The notes beneath the pieces are model-generated. The model was not told the origin of the DNA, ran no database searches, and was given only the letters and a program-made list of their open reading frames with translations. A program made the position numbers and the translations under genes. DNA of 64,000 nucleotides from a virus, in the IMG/VR virus record IMGVR_UViG_3300044730_001822, positions 1-64,000 of that record; one strand, written 5' to 3'. Shown in pieces: positions 31,830 to 39,655 of the stretch (position 1 is its first letter; every line of letters starts with the position of its first letter).

Positions 31830-32744
31830 TTACCACTTGCGGCACGACCAATAACGTGCCTTCCAGCGCGGTCCTGGATTGTCACAGTTGTGTCTTGCAC
31901 GGAAACTGCGGCGACGTGCTGGATTAGATTTTTTAATACGCATATTGGGATCGCCAAAGTTGACCTTGACAACATTTCCGTTGGGTTTTTTGACATAGAC
32001 CTTGAACTTTTTCACATCGCCTTGCATGGGCTTGCCCAAAGAAACTTTGCGTCCACGATATTCGGCTTCATCTAAGTCTGCTGCAGGTTTAGCGCGACCA
32101 TATAGATCAATTTCAAATTTTCCGCCACCTAGTTCAATCAGTTGATCCATGAGTTCGCTAGACAAAGATTTGTCGCCATTCTCTCTGGCTGCATTCAAAG
32201 CTGCTACTAGTTCGTTATATTTCTTTTTATCAACAATATGACTGGAGCCTTCGTCAACAGTGATATCTTCCTTTTGTATACCTGCCTGCGATAGACCTTT
32301 ACGTGCAAGATGTCTTGCTTTGTGTTTGATCACGTTTCCAAATTGATCTTTGTCCGATGTGTTTTGGTCCGGAGTAAAGGGAATATCTTTGGCCATGCGG
32401 CGGCGATCGATTTCTGCTTGCTGTGCTTCTATTTCTTTTTGAAGGCGATCAGCTTCATCGCCGTACTCTCGGGCAGCATCTGCCATGGAACGCCCTGATA
32501 GAGATTTGAATCTTGAATCAATTTTATCCAATGCAGATTTTGCTTCGGCAACATATCCATAGCCTTCCAGCAACTCAACACCACGATCATCTAACTCAAT
32601 GACAATGCCATCATTGACACACTCAGTAATGAAACCAGAAATCAACATTTCATCGCGAGCGATTTCAATTTCGAATACATCACCTACTGCTGGTTTGGTA
32701 ATGTAATCTTCGGCTTCGGTGAGATAATCTTTTAGACTGCGCAT
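31830..32744 (-). CDS. Putative head-targeted protein with Cys-containing C-terminal domain
   Basis: 304 residues. The N-terminus MRSLKDYLTEAEDY gives LTE as cleavage site; further [LV]xE-type sites occur (YVAEAK, DLDEAE). A charged coiled-coil-like middle (about 75-120) is followed by a C-terminal domain, about 245-304, with KVYVKKPNGNVVKVNFGDP and ARHNCDNPGPRWKARYWSC, a conserved-looking module seen in T4-like environmental phages. The two Cys and His suggest metal binding. ATG 32744 overlaps the preceding stop by one base. Confidence 0.7.
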   Translation of the reverse strand: MRSLKDYLTEAEDYITKPAVGDVFEIEIARDEMLISGFITECVNDGIVIELDDRGVELLEGYGYVAEAKSALDKIDSRFKSLSGRSMADAAREYGDEADRLQKEIEAQQAEIDRRRMAKDIPFTPDQNTSDKDQFGNVIKHKARHLARKGLSQAGIQKEDITVDEGSSHIVDKKKYNELVAALNAARENGDKSLSSELMDQLIELGGGKFEIDLYGRAKPAADLDEAEYRGRKVSLGKPMQGDVKKFKVYVKKPNGNVVKVNFGDPNMRIKKSNPARRRSFRARHNCDNPGPRWKARYWSCRKW

Positions 32745-35698
32745 TATCCTGCTTGTCCTTTGATCGTGGTAATATCATTGTCGCCTTTGTAACCTTTGGC
32801 ATACTGAAGTTTCATACCATTGAGACCGCCACTGAGACGATTCACCAACTCATCAACATCGCCATATTCTGTGGCGTCTGCTGTGTTGCCGGAATTTTCT
32901 TCAGTGACTGCTTCCTCGGCACAGGTGCCGGGATCATACTTTTGATACATCTCGCGGCCCATGCCAGCCATTTTCAGCAGTTCAACCAAACTCTGTGCAT
33001 CGTCTTGCGTGGCTGTGACTGTAACAGTATCGTCGCCGGTGCTGCTTTGATTAGTGCTGACATTGATGTCCTCTGCTACCATTTGTTGGAACTGGCTTTC
33101 GTAGGCTTCGTAGACGCCTTTGCCATAATAGCCGCCGGATTTGGATTCTTCTGACTCGTCAACTTTTTCATCTTTGTCGTCTTTGTCTTTGTCCTCGTCT
33201 TTTTCTTCGCTATCTTTTTTGTCGTCGTACTCGATGTCTTTCTTAACTTCTTCGCCATCTTCTTCTGCGTCATCGTCGCGCTTTTCGGCATCAGTGTCAT
33301 CGTGATCACGTTTGTCGTCGTACTCCACATCCTTGGCTACTTTTTTAGCAGCCTTTTCTGCTTTGTCGTCTTTTTCGGCATCTGACTCTTCCTTTACTGG
33401 CATACCAGCCAATGCTTTCATACGCTCCAATACAGCAATGGTTTCGTCGATTTCTTTGGTACTGAAATCCTGACCAAAGGCCTTGAAACTATCTTTGCCA
33501 GATTTTTCAGCTGCTGCATCCTGCTGTTTAAGATATTCGCCTTTGCTGACTTCGTCAAGATCGGTTTCTTTGCCTGAACCGCGAGGAATATGATTCATAG
33601 CCTGGTCTACAAAATCATCTATGCTGTCTTCGTCGCTTCCAAAAGGTTGTTGCCGTTTCAACCATTTGTTCAATATAGGGTCTTTGGCCCGGGATTCTTG
33701 GGGGTCGAAGGCCTGCATGTTGGGATCATACTGCAGATGTATCTCAGTGCCATTGAACATGACCTGTGCCTTCATCTCATCGTCGCCCAGCACATAGGTG
33801 TATCGGTTGCCTTTGTCGGTGACAAAGGTCTCGGTAGAAGCTTCTTTCACAGGTAATTCAAGTGCCATGTCTTTGGCTCGTTGTAGCACACGCTGACCAG
33901 GATCTTTGATATCTTTTTTGTAATCCTGTGTCATGGTTTTGGTCAATGTGGAATCGCCTGGCTGCTGCCAAGGAAGATCTTTACCAGAAAGAACACCTTC
34001 ATCCATCCCATCTGCCGACTCTTTAGGATAAGCAGTGCTGCCATATTTTACACTTGATGGCATGGGGTTAGAACCAGTCATGGCAGATTTCATTGTATCC
34101 CATACGCCTTCATCCATCCCATCTGCCGACTCTTTAGGATAAGCAGTGCTGCCATATTTTACACTTGATGGCATGGGGTTAGAACCAGTCATGGCAGATT
34201 TCATTGTATCCCATACGCCTTCATCCATCTCTGCGTTTTTCTTTTTCCATGCTGTGGCATAAGCGATGGATTTTTCTTGCGGTGTAAGTTTGCCATCTTT
34301 GGCATAGCCTTGTTTGATATGCTTGACCATGCGCTCATACTTGTCACCCGGGGGTGCTTTTTCTGTCATGGGAGCAGCAAAGGCAGCAACTTCTACGCCT
34401 TCAACCATAGCGCGGCACTTGGAAACGTTGCCTTGGAATGCAACACCAGGATAGGCTGCACGGATTTCGCGCTTCCAGGAAGGATATGATTCCACAATCA
34501 TCATGTTGGCTGCTTGGATACCTTCTTTGACTGTACGGCTAAATTTTTCGCCGCCTTTCATACCCCAGGTTGTGCCTTTGTGCTTGGGCAGTTTGTAAAG
34601 GCTGGCCTTGGGAGCTTTGCCGCCCCAAGGCAAACTTGCAGAAGTTTTTTCAGATTCTTTCTTCTTGGGACGACCACGACCACGTGGCTCATCTGATTCT
34701 TCGTCTTCGTCTTCGTCTTCCCAATTCACTTCCTTGGCTTTGTGTTTGATACCTTTGTCTGTTTTTGTGATGGTACCACCTTTGTGTGTTTTTTCTTGTT
34801 CGCCCAGTGTGACTCCGGCAGCATTGCGGCCGTCATCGCCTGTGTCGGGCATATTGACATTGGCCTCACCTAGAGGAGGATCATACGCACCCATTTCATC
34901 ATTGCTCTGTGGATCAGTGACCATGCCTGCTTCATCCATCTTGTCATAGCGTGTGCGAATCTTGGCCATGGTCTCTTTGCTGGCATGATTACGTCCGGCT
35001 TTTTGCAAAGCTTTCATGCCTTCTTCGCCATATTTTTTCTTGCCGAGATATGCTTGTAGTGCAGATTCATCCATGGCATCTTCGCCCACAGATTCTTTGG
35101 CACGTAGTTTGGCCAACACAGCACCAGCTACTCTTTCACCGGCTTCTTTGCTGCCATAACGCTCACCGGCCGACTTTGCAATTTTACTAAAATTCTTGCC
35201 AGGCTTGCCAATGTCTTTTCCGGCACTGGCCTTCTTGGCACTGTAACCAACTTCAGCCACAGGTGTGAGATTCAATCCACCTGAATAGTTTTCGTTCAGG
35301 ATAGATTTTGTCTTGTTGATGCTTTCTACCAAGCTGTCTGCTTGTGCAGCCATGGTACCACTGGGAGTAATCATGGCAATGCCAGCGTGCTTGAGAATGC
35401 TACGCAACTCTGGAGATTCTTTTACTTCTTTTTTATCAGCAGCGGCTTTCTTCATGGATTCTTTTTTGTTGCCATCTTTGTCAAGATCCAAGAAGTCTGG
35501 CTTGTCACCTTCCATGACTTCGCCTTCGGGGCACTCGCAGTGGCTTTCATACATACCGCATTCGTTGCAGGTCTCACCATGCACACCTTCGCTCACAGTC
35601 TTGAAACCATATGCTTGAGTGTTGTTGGCCGCATCACGATAGTGAGGGTCTTTTTCAGCAATGGCTTTGAGTTTGTCTAATACGTTGTAAATGTTCAT
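32744..35698 (-). CDS. Large charged prohead-core-like protein
   Basis: 984 residues, very rich in Lys/Glu/Asp. A Cys-rich knuckle lies near the N-terminus (CNECGMYESHCEC, about 42-54). The middle includes KLTPQEKSIAYATAWKKKN and a perfect duplication of 37 residues starting MDEGVWDTMKSAMTGSNPMP. A long acidic-basic low-complexity stretch (about 790-870) follows. Many [IL]xE sites would allow gp21 processing into peptides. It lies directly between two head-targeted genes. A prohead core or DNA-neutralising role is inferred; it has no recognised enzymatic motif. Confidence 0.65.
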   Translation of the reverse strand: MNIYNVLDKLKAIAEKDPHYRDAANNTQAYGFKTVSEGVHGETCNECGMYESHCECPEGEVMEGDKPDFLDLDKDGNKKESMKKAAADKKEVKESPELRSILKHAGIAMITPSGTMAAQADSLVESINKTKSILNENYSGGLNLTPVAEVGYSAKKASAGKDIGKPGKNFSKIAKSAGERYGSKEAGERVAGAVLAKLRAKESVGEDAMDESALQAYLGKKKYGEEGMKALQKAGRNHASKETMAKIRTRYDKMDEAGMVTDPQSNDEMGAYDPPLGEANVNMPDTGDDGRNAAGVTLGEQEKTHKGGTITKTDKGIKHKAKEVNWEDEDEDEESDEPRGRGRPKKKESEKTSASLPWGGKAPKASLYKLPKHKGTTWGMKGGEKFSRTVKEGIQAANMMIVESYPSWKREIRAAYPGVAFQGNVSKCRAMVEGVEVAAFAAPMTEKAPPGDKYERMVKHIKQGYAKDGKLTPQEKSIAYATAWKKKNAEMDEGVWDTMKSAMTGSNPMPSSVKYGSTAYPKESADGMDEGVWDTMKSAMTGSNPMPSSVKYGSTAYPKESADGMDEGVLSGKDLPWQQPGDSTLTKTMTQDYKKDIKDPGQRVLQRAKDMALELPVKEASTETFVTDKGNRYTYVLGDDEMKAQVMFNGTEIHLQYDPNMQAFDPQESRAKDPILNKWLKRQQPFGSDEDSIDDFVDQAMNHIPRGSGKETDLDEVSKGEYLKQQDAAAEKSGKDSFKAFGQDFSTKEIDETIAVLERMKALAGMPVKEESDAEKDDKAEKAAKKVAKDVEYDDKRDHDDTDAEKRDDDAEEDGEEVKKDIEYDDKKDSEEKDEDKDKDDKDEKVDESEESKSGGYYGKGVYEAYESQFQQMVAEDINVSTNQSSTGDDTVTVTATQDDAQSLVELLKMAGMGREMYQKYDPGTCAEEAVTEENSGNTADATEYGDVDELVNRLSGGLNGMKLQYAKGYKGDNDITTIKGQAG
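33996..34217. repeat. 111-bp perfect tandem duplication
   Basis: Two identical 111-base units (33996-34106 and 34107-34217), with identity continuing about 12 bases into a third unit. In frame, encoding 37 residues each. Confidence 0.9.
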
Positions 35699-35700
35699 GA

Positions 35701-36333
35701 TTATTTTCCTACGTTGATGGTCATATCGCCGGCACGCATTTTGGCGGGGCGGCTTACTCGACTGAAAGGACTGGTGTTGTCCTGTGGCAAGTCATTGGTG
35801 GTTTTTGCTTTGGGTGTTTTACCACCGGCTACTTCAAACTTTGCGCCATCTTTGGCTGCTTCTGCTGCCATGGCAGCATCTCTAGTGGCGTAGCGTTTGC
35901 TGAGTTCTTTTTGCTCGGCACTGGGTGCGCCTAGGTCTGTGGTCATTAACAAAGAATCTTTTTCGCTGGTTTTTTCTGTATCCAACTGTCCTTCAGCATC
36001 CTTTTCAATGCTGTCGTCCCACTTGCGATCCACTACCACGATGTTGGCAGTTGGCACACCGCACAGATGTACCTGCTGCTGGATCTCATCTAGGCTGGCA
36101 GGATACTTGAATGTAAAATCAATGATGTTGATTTCTGTGTTTTTCAAGCCAGGAAAATCCGAAGGTGTGGCCAGGATAGGCGTTTTTTTCGCTGTGCTCA
36201 TTGATACCACATCGTACTTGTCTAGGCGTTGCTTGATATCTGCCTGGCATTTGGAATCCAGTTCACCGGCAATTTTTATGCGGTAACTGAACTCCCTGGC
36301 ATCTTCTATTAAGTATTCTTTAAAACTTTTCAT
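35701..36333 (-). CDS. Putative head-targeted protein (MKSFKEYLIE)
   Basis: 210 residues. The N-terminus MKSFKEYLIEDAREF gives LIE as predicted cleavage site and is the closest here to T4 MKTYQEFIAEA. An alpha/beta domain follows (about 16-100) with SYRIKIAGELDSKCQADIKQ and HLCGVPTANIVVVDRKW, then a low-complexity tail ending AGDMTINVGK. AGGAA precedes ATG 36333 and CTAAATA lies at 36356-36362. It leads the cassette that runs toward gp17. Confidence 0.7.
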   Translation of the reverse strand: MKSFKEYLIEDAREFSYRIKIAGELDSKCQADIKQRLDKYDVVSMSTAKKTPILATPSDFPGLKNTEINIIDFTFKYPASLDEIQQQVHLCGVPTANIVVVDRKWDDSIEKDAEGQLDTEKTSEKDSLLMTTDLGAPSAEQKELSKRYATRDAAMAAEAAKDGAKFEVAGGKTPKAKTTNDLPQDNTSPFSRVSRPAKMRAGDMTINVGK

Positions 36334-36355
36334 AGGTCATTCCTAGTTTATGATT

Positions 36356-36362
36356 TATTTAG
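36356..36362 (-). promoter_or_regulatory. Late promoter CTAAATA
   Basis: GCTAAATAAAT on the minus strand, 22 bases before ATG 36333; start of the head-protein cassette. Confidence 0.75.
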
Positions 36363-36367
36363 CGTTT

Positions 36368-36871
36368 TTAATGTTTTACTTCGCCTTCTTTTAGTCTACG
36401 CATGAGTTCGTTGCGATCTAAAATCACGCCTTCTGCTGTGGGTATAGCAGTGGGGCTGCTGAGTGAATCTTCTGATTGCCGCAGTTGATCGCCTTTGAGT
36501 TTGGCGTGCTTGAGTTGCAGGTCAATTTGACGCAGTTTTTTGTTTACCTTGGCTGTTTTAGCAGTGATAGCGTGCCCCAGCATGGTGCCAGCCACAGCAA
36601 ATATCTCACTTGCGTATCTGCTGTCCACTTGCATACCCAGATTCATCAAATCTTCGTAACTTTCCTTGGCCAAGCCCACTAGTTCGTCAATTTCCGTGTC
36701 AGCTGCTTCCAGGCCCTTGACGGCAGGCAGGGCCGACTCTATGCGTTCTAAGTTGGCCAACGCTGTGGCAGTAACGGGCACATCTTCCGATTCTATCTGC
36801 ACAGCCGGAGTTTCCACCACAGTTTCTTCATCCTGCGGCAATTCAAACAATTCTTCTAATTTTTTGGTCAC
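36368..36871 (-). CDS. 16: Terminase small subunit gp16
   Basis: 167 residues from GTG 36871, preceded by AGGAGG and overlapping the gp4 stop (GTGA). Helical; the segment YEDLMNLGMQVDSRYASEIF followed by GHAITAKTAKVNKKLRQIDL matches the conserved core of gp16 in T4-like cyanophages. It recognises DNA and regulates gp17 during packaging. In T4, genes 16 and 17 are adjacent; here about 10 kb separates them. Confidence 0.8.
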   Translation of the reverse strand: MTKKLEELFELPQDEETVVETPAVQIESEDVPVTATALANLERIESALPAVKGLEAADTEIDELVGLAKESYEDLMNLGMQVDSRYASEIFAVAGTMLGHAITAKTAKVNKKLRQIDLQLKHAKLKGDQLRQSEDSLSSPTAIPTAEGVILDRNELMRRLKEGEVKH

Positions 36872-37302
36872 CTACGACCTCCTTGATAAAATATGTCTTC
36901 TTCTGTGACTACTCTAAAAGTCAAACCTTGTCTACGGCACCACTTGGTAGCAGCGTCCCACTTGGCATAGTTGATGGCCACGGTCATGCGTTCTCTGTTG
37001 CTGGCCTTGCTTTCAATGATGCTTTGCTTCTTGGGCTTGATTTCCACTACCTCAGTGCAGATTTGATTTTTCTTGTTAAGATACTGTACAAGAAAATCCG
37101 GAACATATATAGTCTGCTTGCCTGTCAATGGGTGCTGATAAGGAATGCGTATGCTTTCGCTGGCCCATTTAATTATGTTTTTGTTGTTGTCGCAGAAGTT
37201 CATAAAACTCAACTCCCATCCAGAACGATATCTGGGACGACCCAGGCCTACATACTTGTCGGGATTTTGGGGTACAAATTCCCCTTGAGCAAACTTGGAC
37301 AT
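36868..37302 (-). CDS. 4: Head completion protein gp4
   Basis: 144 residues. RPRYRSGWELSFMNFCD, KWASESIRIPYQHP and YVPDFLVQY...TEVVEIKPKKQ form a TnsA-like PD-(D/E)XK arrangement (PDF plus ExK), as in T4 gp4 (gp50/65), which completes filled heads before tail joining. It is adjacent to gp16 and downstream of tail-tube genes. Confidence 0.8.
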   Translation of the reverse strand: MSKFAQGEFVPQNPDKYVGLGRPRYRSGWELSFMNFCDNNKNIIKWASESIRIPYQHPLTGKQTIYVPDFLVQYLNKKNQICTEVVEIKPKKQSIIESKASNRERMTVAINYAKWDAATKWCRRQGLTFRVVTEEDIFYQGGRR

Positions 37303-37303
37303 T

Positions 37304-37693
37304 TCAATCTAGTATGGTCCTGGTCACGTAGTAGTTACTGCTGAACCTACGCACAGTACCCAATAGTGTGCTGGTGCTTTGGATTTGATTCAACCAATAG
37401 GCCATCAGTGTGTCAATAGTGATGCCTTCTCTGTTGTCAATTTGCTGTAACAGATCCTGAACCGTGATATTTTCACCGTTGCTTTGAAAATTACCTGCTA
37501 TTCTGAAAAGATTGTCTGTAAACACAGCCGCAGTTTCTTTATTAGAAGTGTTTTTTTCAAAGTACCCCAAGGTATAATCGTAGGTGCTTTGATCAACAGG
37601 ATATCCAAAGTCGCCATCATAGCCAGCATTGAACTGCTGATACACAGCACTGGTGCGATCTTTTACATTGTCTGGATTGTTCACCGAAGGCAT
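37304..37693 (-). CDS. Hypothetical virion protein between tube-like gene and gp4
   Basis: 130 residues from ATG 37693, starting MPSVNNPDNVKDRTSAVYQQ and ending FSSNYYVTRTILD. No family recognised. GTAAATA lies five bases before the ATG, so the mRNA may be leaderless. A longer frame reaching 37807 overlaps the upstream gene and has no support. Context suggests tail or head completion. Confidence 0.6.
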   Translation of the reverse strand: MPSVNNPDNVKDRTSAVYQQFNAGYDGDFGYPVDQSTYDYTLGYFEKNTSNKETAAVFTDNLFRIAGNFQSNGENITVQDLLQQIDNREGITIDTLMAYWLNQIQSTSTLLGTVRRFSSNYYVTRTILD

Positions 37694-37698
37694 ATGAA

Positions 37699-37705
37699 TA
37701 TTTAC
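37699..37705 (-). promoter_or_regulatory. Late promoter-like GTAAATA
   Basis: GTAAATA, five bases (TTCAT), then ATG 37693. Confidence 0.4.
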
Positions 37706-37730
37706 CTTGTGTATTTTACCAAACCAAGGA

Positions 37731-38912
37731 TTAGTTGCCGCCGCTGATTCTGGGTGTGTTGCTCTCGGGCACTTTACCAGAATTATTTCCCTTGGGTGGT
37801 GTGGCAAAATATCCTGTGCGATTACGATCTATCGCAGGAATTTGTGTCTTGATGGCTGTTTCTACACCTTGACTTAAAACTTGAGATGCAGTTTGATTTA
37901 CTTCTTGTTTGGCAATAGATTTAAGATTCTTACCTTTGAATGTCTGCGATGCTCTTACTGCAGTCAATGCTGCACCAATGGGATTGCCTGCGGCAAGATC
38001 GTTGAGTATGCCTTGCCCAGCATCCAACAAGCCGCCCTTGCCCAGTATTGTTGCGTTACCTCCGGGTCTGGTAATAGCACTGGTCACTTGATCATAATCC
38101 TCTGTGCGTCCAAAGAATGGCGGTGCACCGGCCTTGGTAGAGCCATTGAGTGCGCCAGAATAGTATTTGACCAACTCATATTTGATTGTCATGGTATTCT
38201 GCATTGGCTGACCACCAGCAGAATAGTCATAGGTGTCATGCGCAAATTCAGTGATCATGGGATTGATCAAGGTGTATGCACTATAGTTGTGTTGATTGAA
38301 TCCAAAGATTGTAATATCATTGAAGAAGTTGGGATTAGTAGCCACCCCTGGTTGTGTATTCAATGGCGAACCGCGGCCTTCGCCTACCAAACCAAAGTCG
38401 CCAGTTTGTCGTTCACCAACATAGATGTCACTGGCATTGTAACTAAAGCCGGCAAATGTAGGATCCGACCCCGGACTGCCATCGCTGGCCGGTATGCCAT
38501 TGTAACTGTATTGACTGTCCTTGATATAGTATTGATAATATGCATACCACATCTGGCGTACTAGATCACTGTTGTCATCGTGAAAAGTGATCTGTACAGG
38601 ATTGTAATTGATCTTGGTATTGGCATAGCGTTTGCGATTGTACTGATTGAGTTCTTCTACTTGGAATTGATAACTGGGCAGTTGCACACTTTTTACTGTT
38701 TTGCTGATAGTGCTGTTGGCTTCGCCTAGCAGTTGAAGTAGGCCTGGAATTTGCGTATTGATATTGAACACACAATGGAAAAGAAACTTGACCTTTGGCG
38801 CATATGCAAATGCGTTAGGTATGAATGTTTTGCTTGCGTGTTGATAGTCCTTGAGCTGAGGACCTGTGATCCCGCTCAAGAACCCTTTTATGAAGTCATT
38901 ACCGAAGGCCAT
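37731..38912 (-). CDS. Tail-tube-family protein, candidate tube initiator/cap (gp54/gp48-like)
   Basis: 393 residues from ATG 38912, which has AGGAGG upstream. The central part TVKSVQLPSYQFQVEELNQY, then RQMWYAYYQYY, and later MITEFAHDTYDYSAGGQPMQ followed by MTIKYELVKYYSG follow the tail-tube fold pattern shared by gp19 and gp54. The size is near that of T4 gp54/gp48. It lies directly behind gp19. Exact identity is uncertain. Confidence 0.6.
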   Translation of the reverse strand: MAFGNDFIKGFLSGITGPQLKDYQHASKTFIPNAFAYAPKVKFLFHCVFNINTQIPGLLQLLGEANSTISKTVKSVQLPSYQFQVEELNQYNRKRYANTKINYNPVQITFHDDNSDLVRQMWYAYYQYYIKDSQYSYNGIPASDGSPGSDPTFAGFSYNASDIYVGERQTGDFGLVGEGRGSPLNTQPGVATNPNFFNDITIFGFNQHNYSAYTLINPMITEFAHDTYDYSAGGQPMQNTMTIKYELVKYYSGALNGSTKAGAPPFFGRTEDYDQVTSAITRPGGNATILGKGGLLDAGQGILNDLAAGNPIGAALTAVRASQTFKGKNLKSIAKQEVNQTASQVLSQGVETAIKTQIPAIDRNRTGYFATPPKGNNSGKVPESNTPRISGGN

Positions 38913-38926
38913 CAAGCCCTCCTAGA

Positions 38927-39586
38927 TTAGCCGCCAGTTTGACCTGCGCCAGTGATTGAACCAAGAGCCCTGCTTACTGCTCCACCCAAGGCCTGTCCAA
39001 CTCCACCACCACTGGTAGGATCGGTACCCTGCAGTGCATTATCAAATCTAATGCTCAATGCGATTGTCACCGGCTCACTGGAACCATAGTTTAGATCATT
39101 GTAGTTGGCGCTGGCTAGATAGCAACCTAAAAGATTCCAGGTTTCTAATACCACTGGTTCGATAGCACCATTGCCACCGTCTAGCATTTCGCACTGCATG
39201 GAAAACTTGTAGTTTACACCTGCTGTGGCACTGGCTTGCTCATAGAAATCCAATTGTTTCTGTAATTGCTCACCCACCAACTTTGTCACAGAACCCGAAG
39301 CATCATCGCGAACGTTTAATGTTGTTGCTTCCCATGAATGTTTACCAGCTAGATAAATTTTGCTGTTGTAGATATCGATGGGAATTTCGTCAAACGACAC
39401 ACTGGGTCTAGCAAAATCAATAACCTGTTTGGTTAATTCTGTAGTTTCTGTGCTGACACCAAAGCCGTAGAGTAGTACGCGGAATCGGTACTTGAGCTTG
39501 GGCATCAACAGGCCTTGATTACCTTGACCTTCAATAGGTACTGTTAGGTTCTGCAAGCTCTGTACGGTCTGTGATGAAAGTGGCAT
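38927..39586 (-). CDS. 19: Tail tube protein gp19
   Basis: 219 residues. The sequence follows the T4-type tube protomer: KLKYRFRVLLYGFG, QVIDFARPSVSFDEIPIDIY, and a C-terminal strand PVTIALSIRFDNALQ. A Gly-rich tail ends the protein. It polymerises into the inner tube within the sheath. AGGAG precedes ATG 39586; CTAAATA is at 39608-39614. Confidence 0.88.
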   Translation of the reverse strand: MPLSSQTVQSLQNLTVPIEGQGNQGLLMPKLKYRFRVLLYGFGVSTETTELTKQVIDFARPSVSFDEIPIDIYNSKIYLAGKHSWEATTLNVRDDASGSVTKLVGEQLQKQLDFYEQASATAGVNYKFSMQCEMLDGGNGAIEPVVLETWNLLGCYLASANYNDLNYGSSEPVTIALSIRFDNALQGTDPTSGGGVGQALGGAVSRALGSITGAGQTGG

Positions 39587-39607
39587 TTCTGTTTCTCCTG
39601 TTACTGT

Positions 39608-39614
39608 TATTTAG
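39608..39614 (-). promoter_or_regulatory. Late promoter CTAAATA before gp19
   Basis: GCTAAATAAC on the minus strand, 21 bases before ATG 39586. Confidence 0.75.
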
Positions 39615-39631
39615 CCCTGGGTTGGGAAGCT

Positions 39632-39655
39632 AAAATAAGGGTCTCCCCTTATTTT
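39632..39655 (-). terminator. Terminator hairpin of the sheath gene
   Basis: AAAATAAGGG (632-641) pairs perfectly with CCCTTATTTT (646-655) around a 4-base loop; the stem overlaps the gp18 stop codon. Confidence 0.7.

Noticed and set aside
33996-34229. Tandem repeats as a CRISPR array
   Set aside because: The units are contiguous 111-base in-frame coding copies without spacers.
37881-38564. 227-residue plus-strand open frame
   Set aside because: Antisense to the tail-tube-family gene; Cys/His/Ile-rich translation typical of antisense frames.
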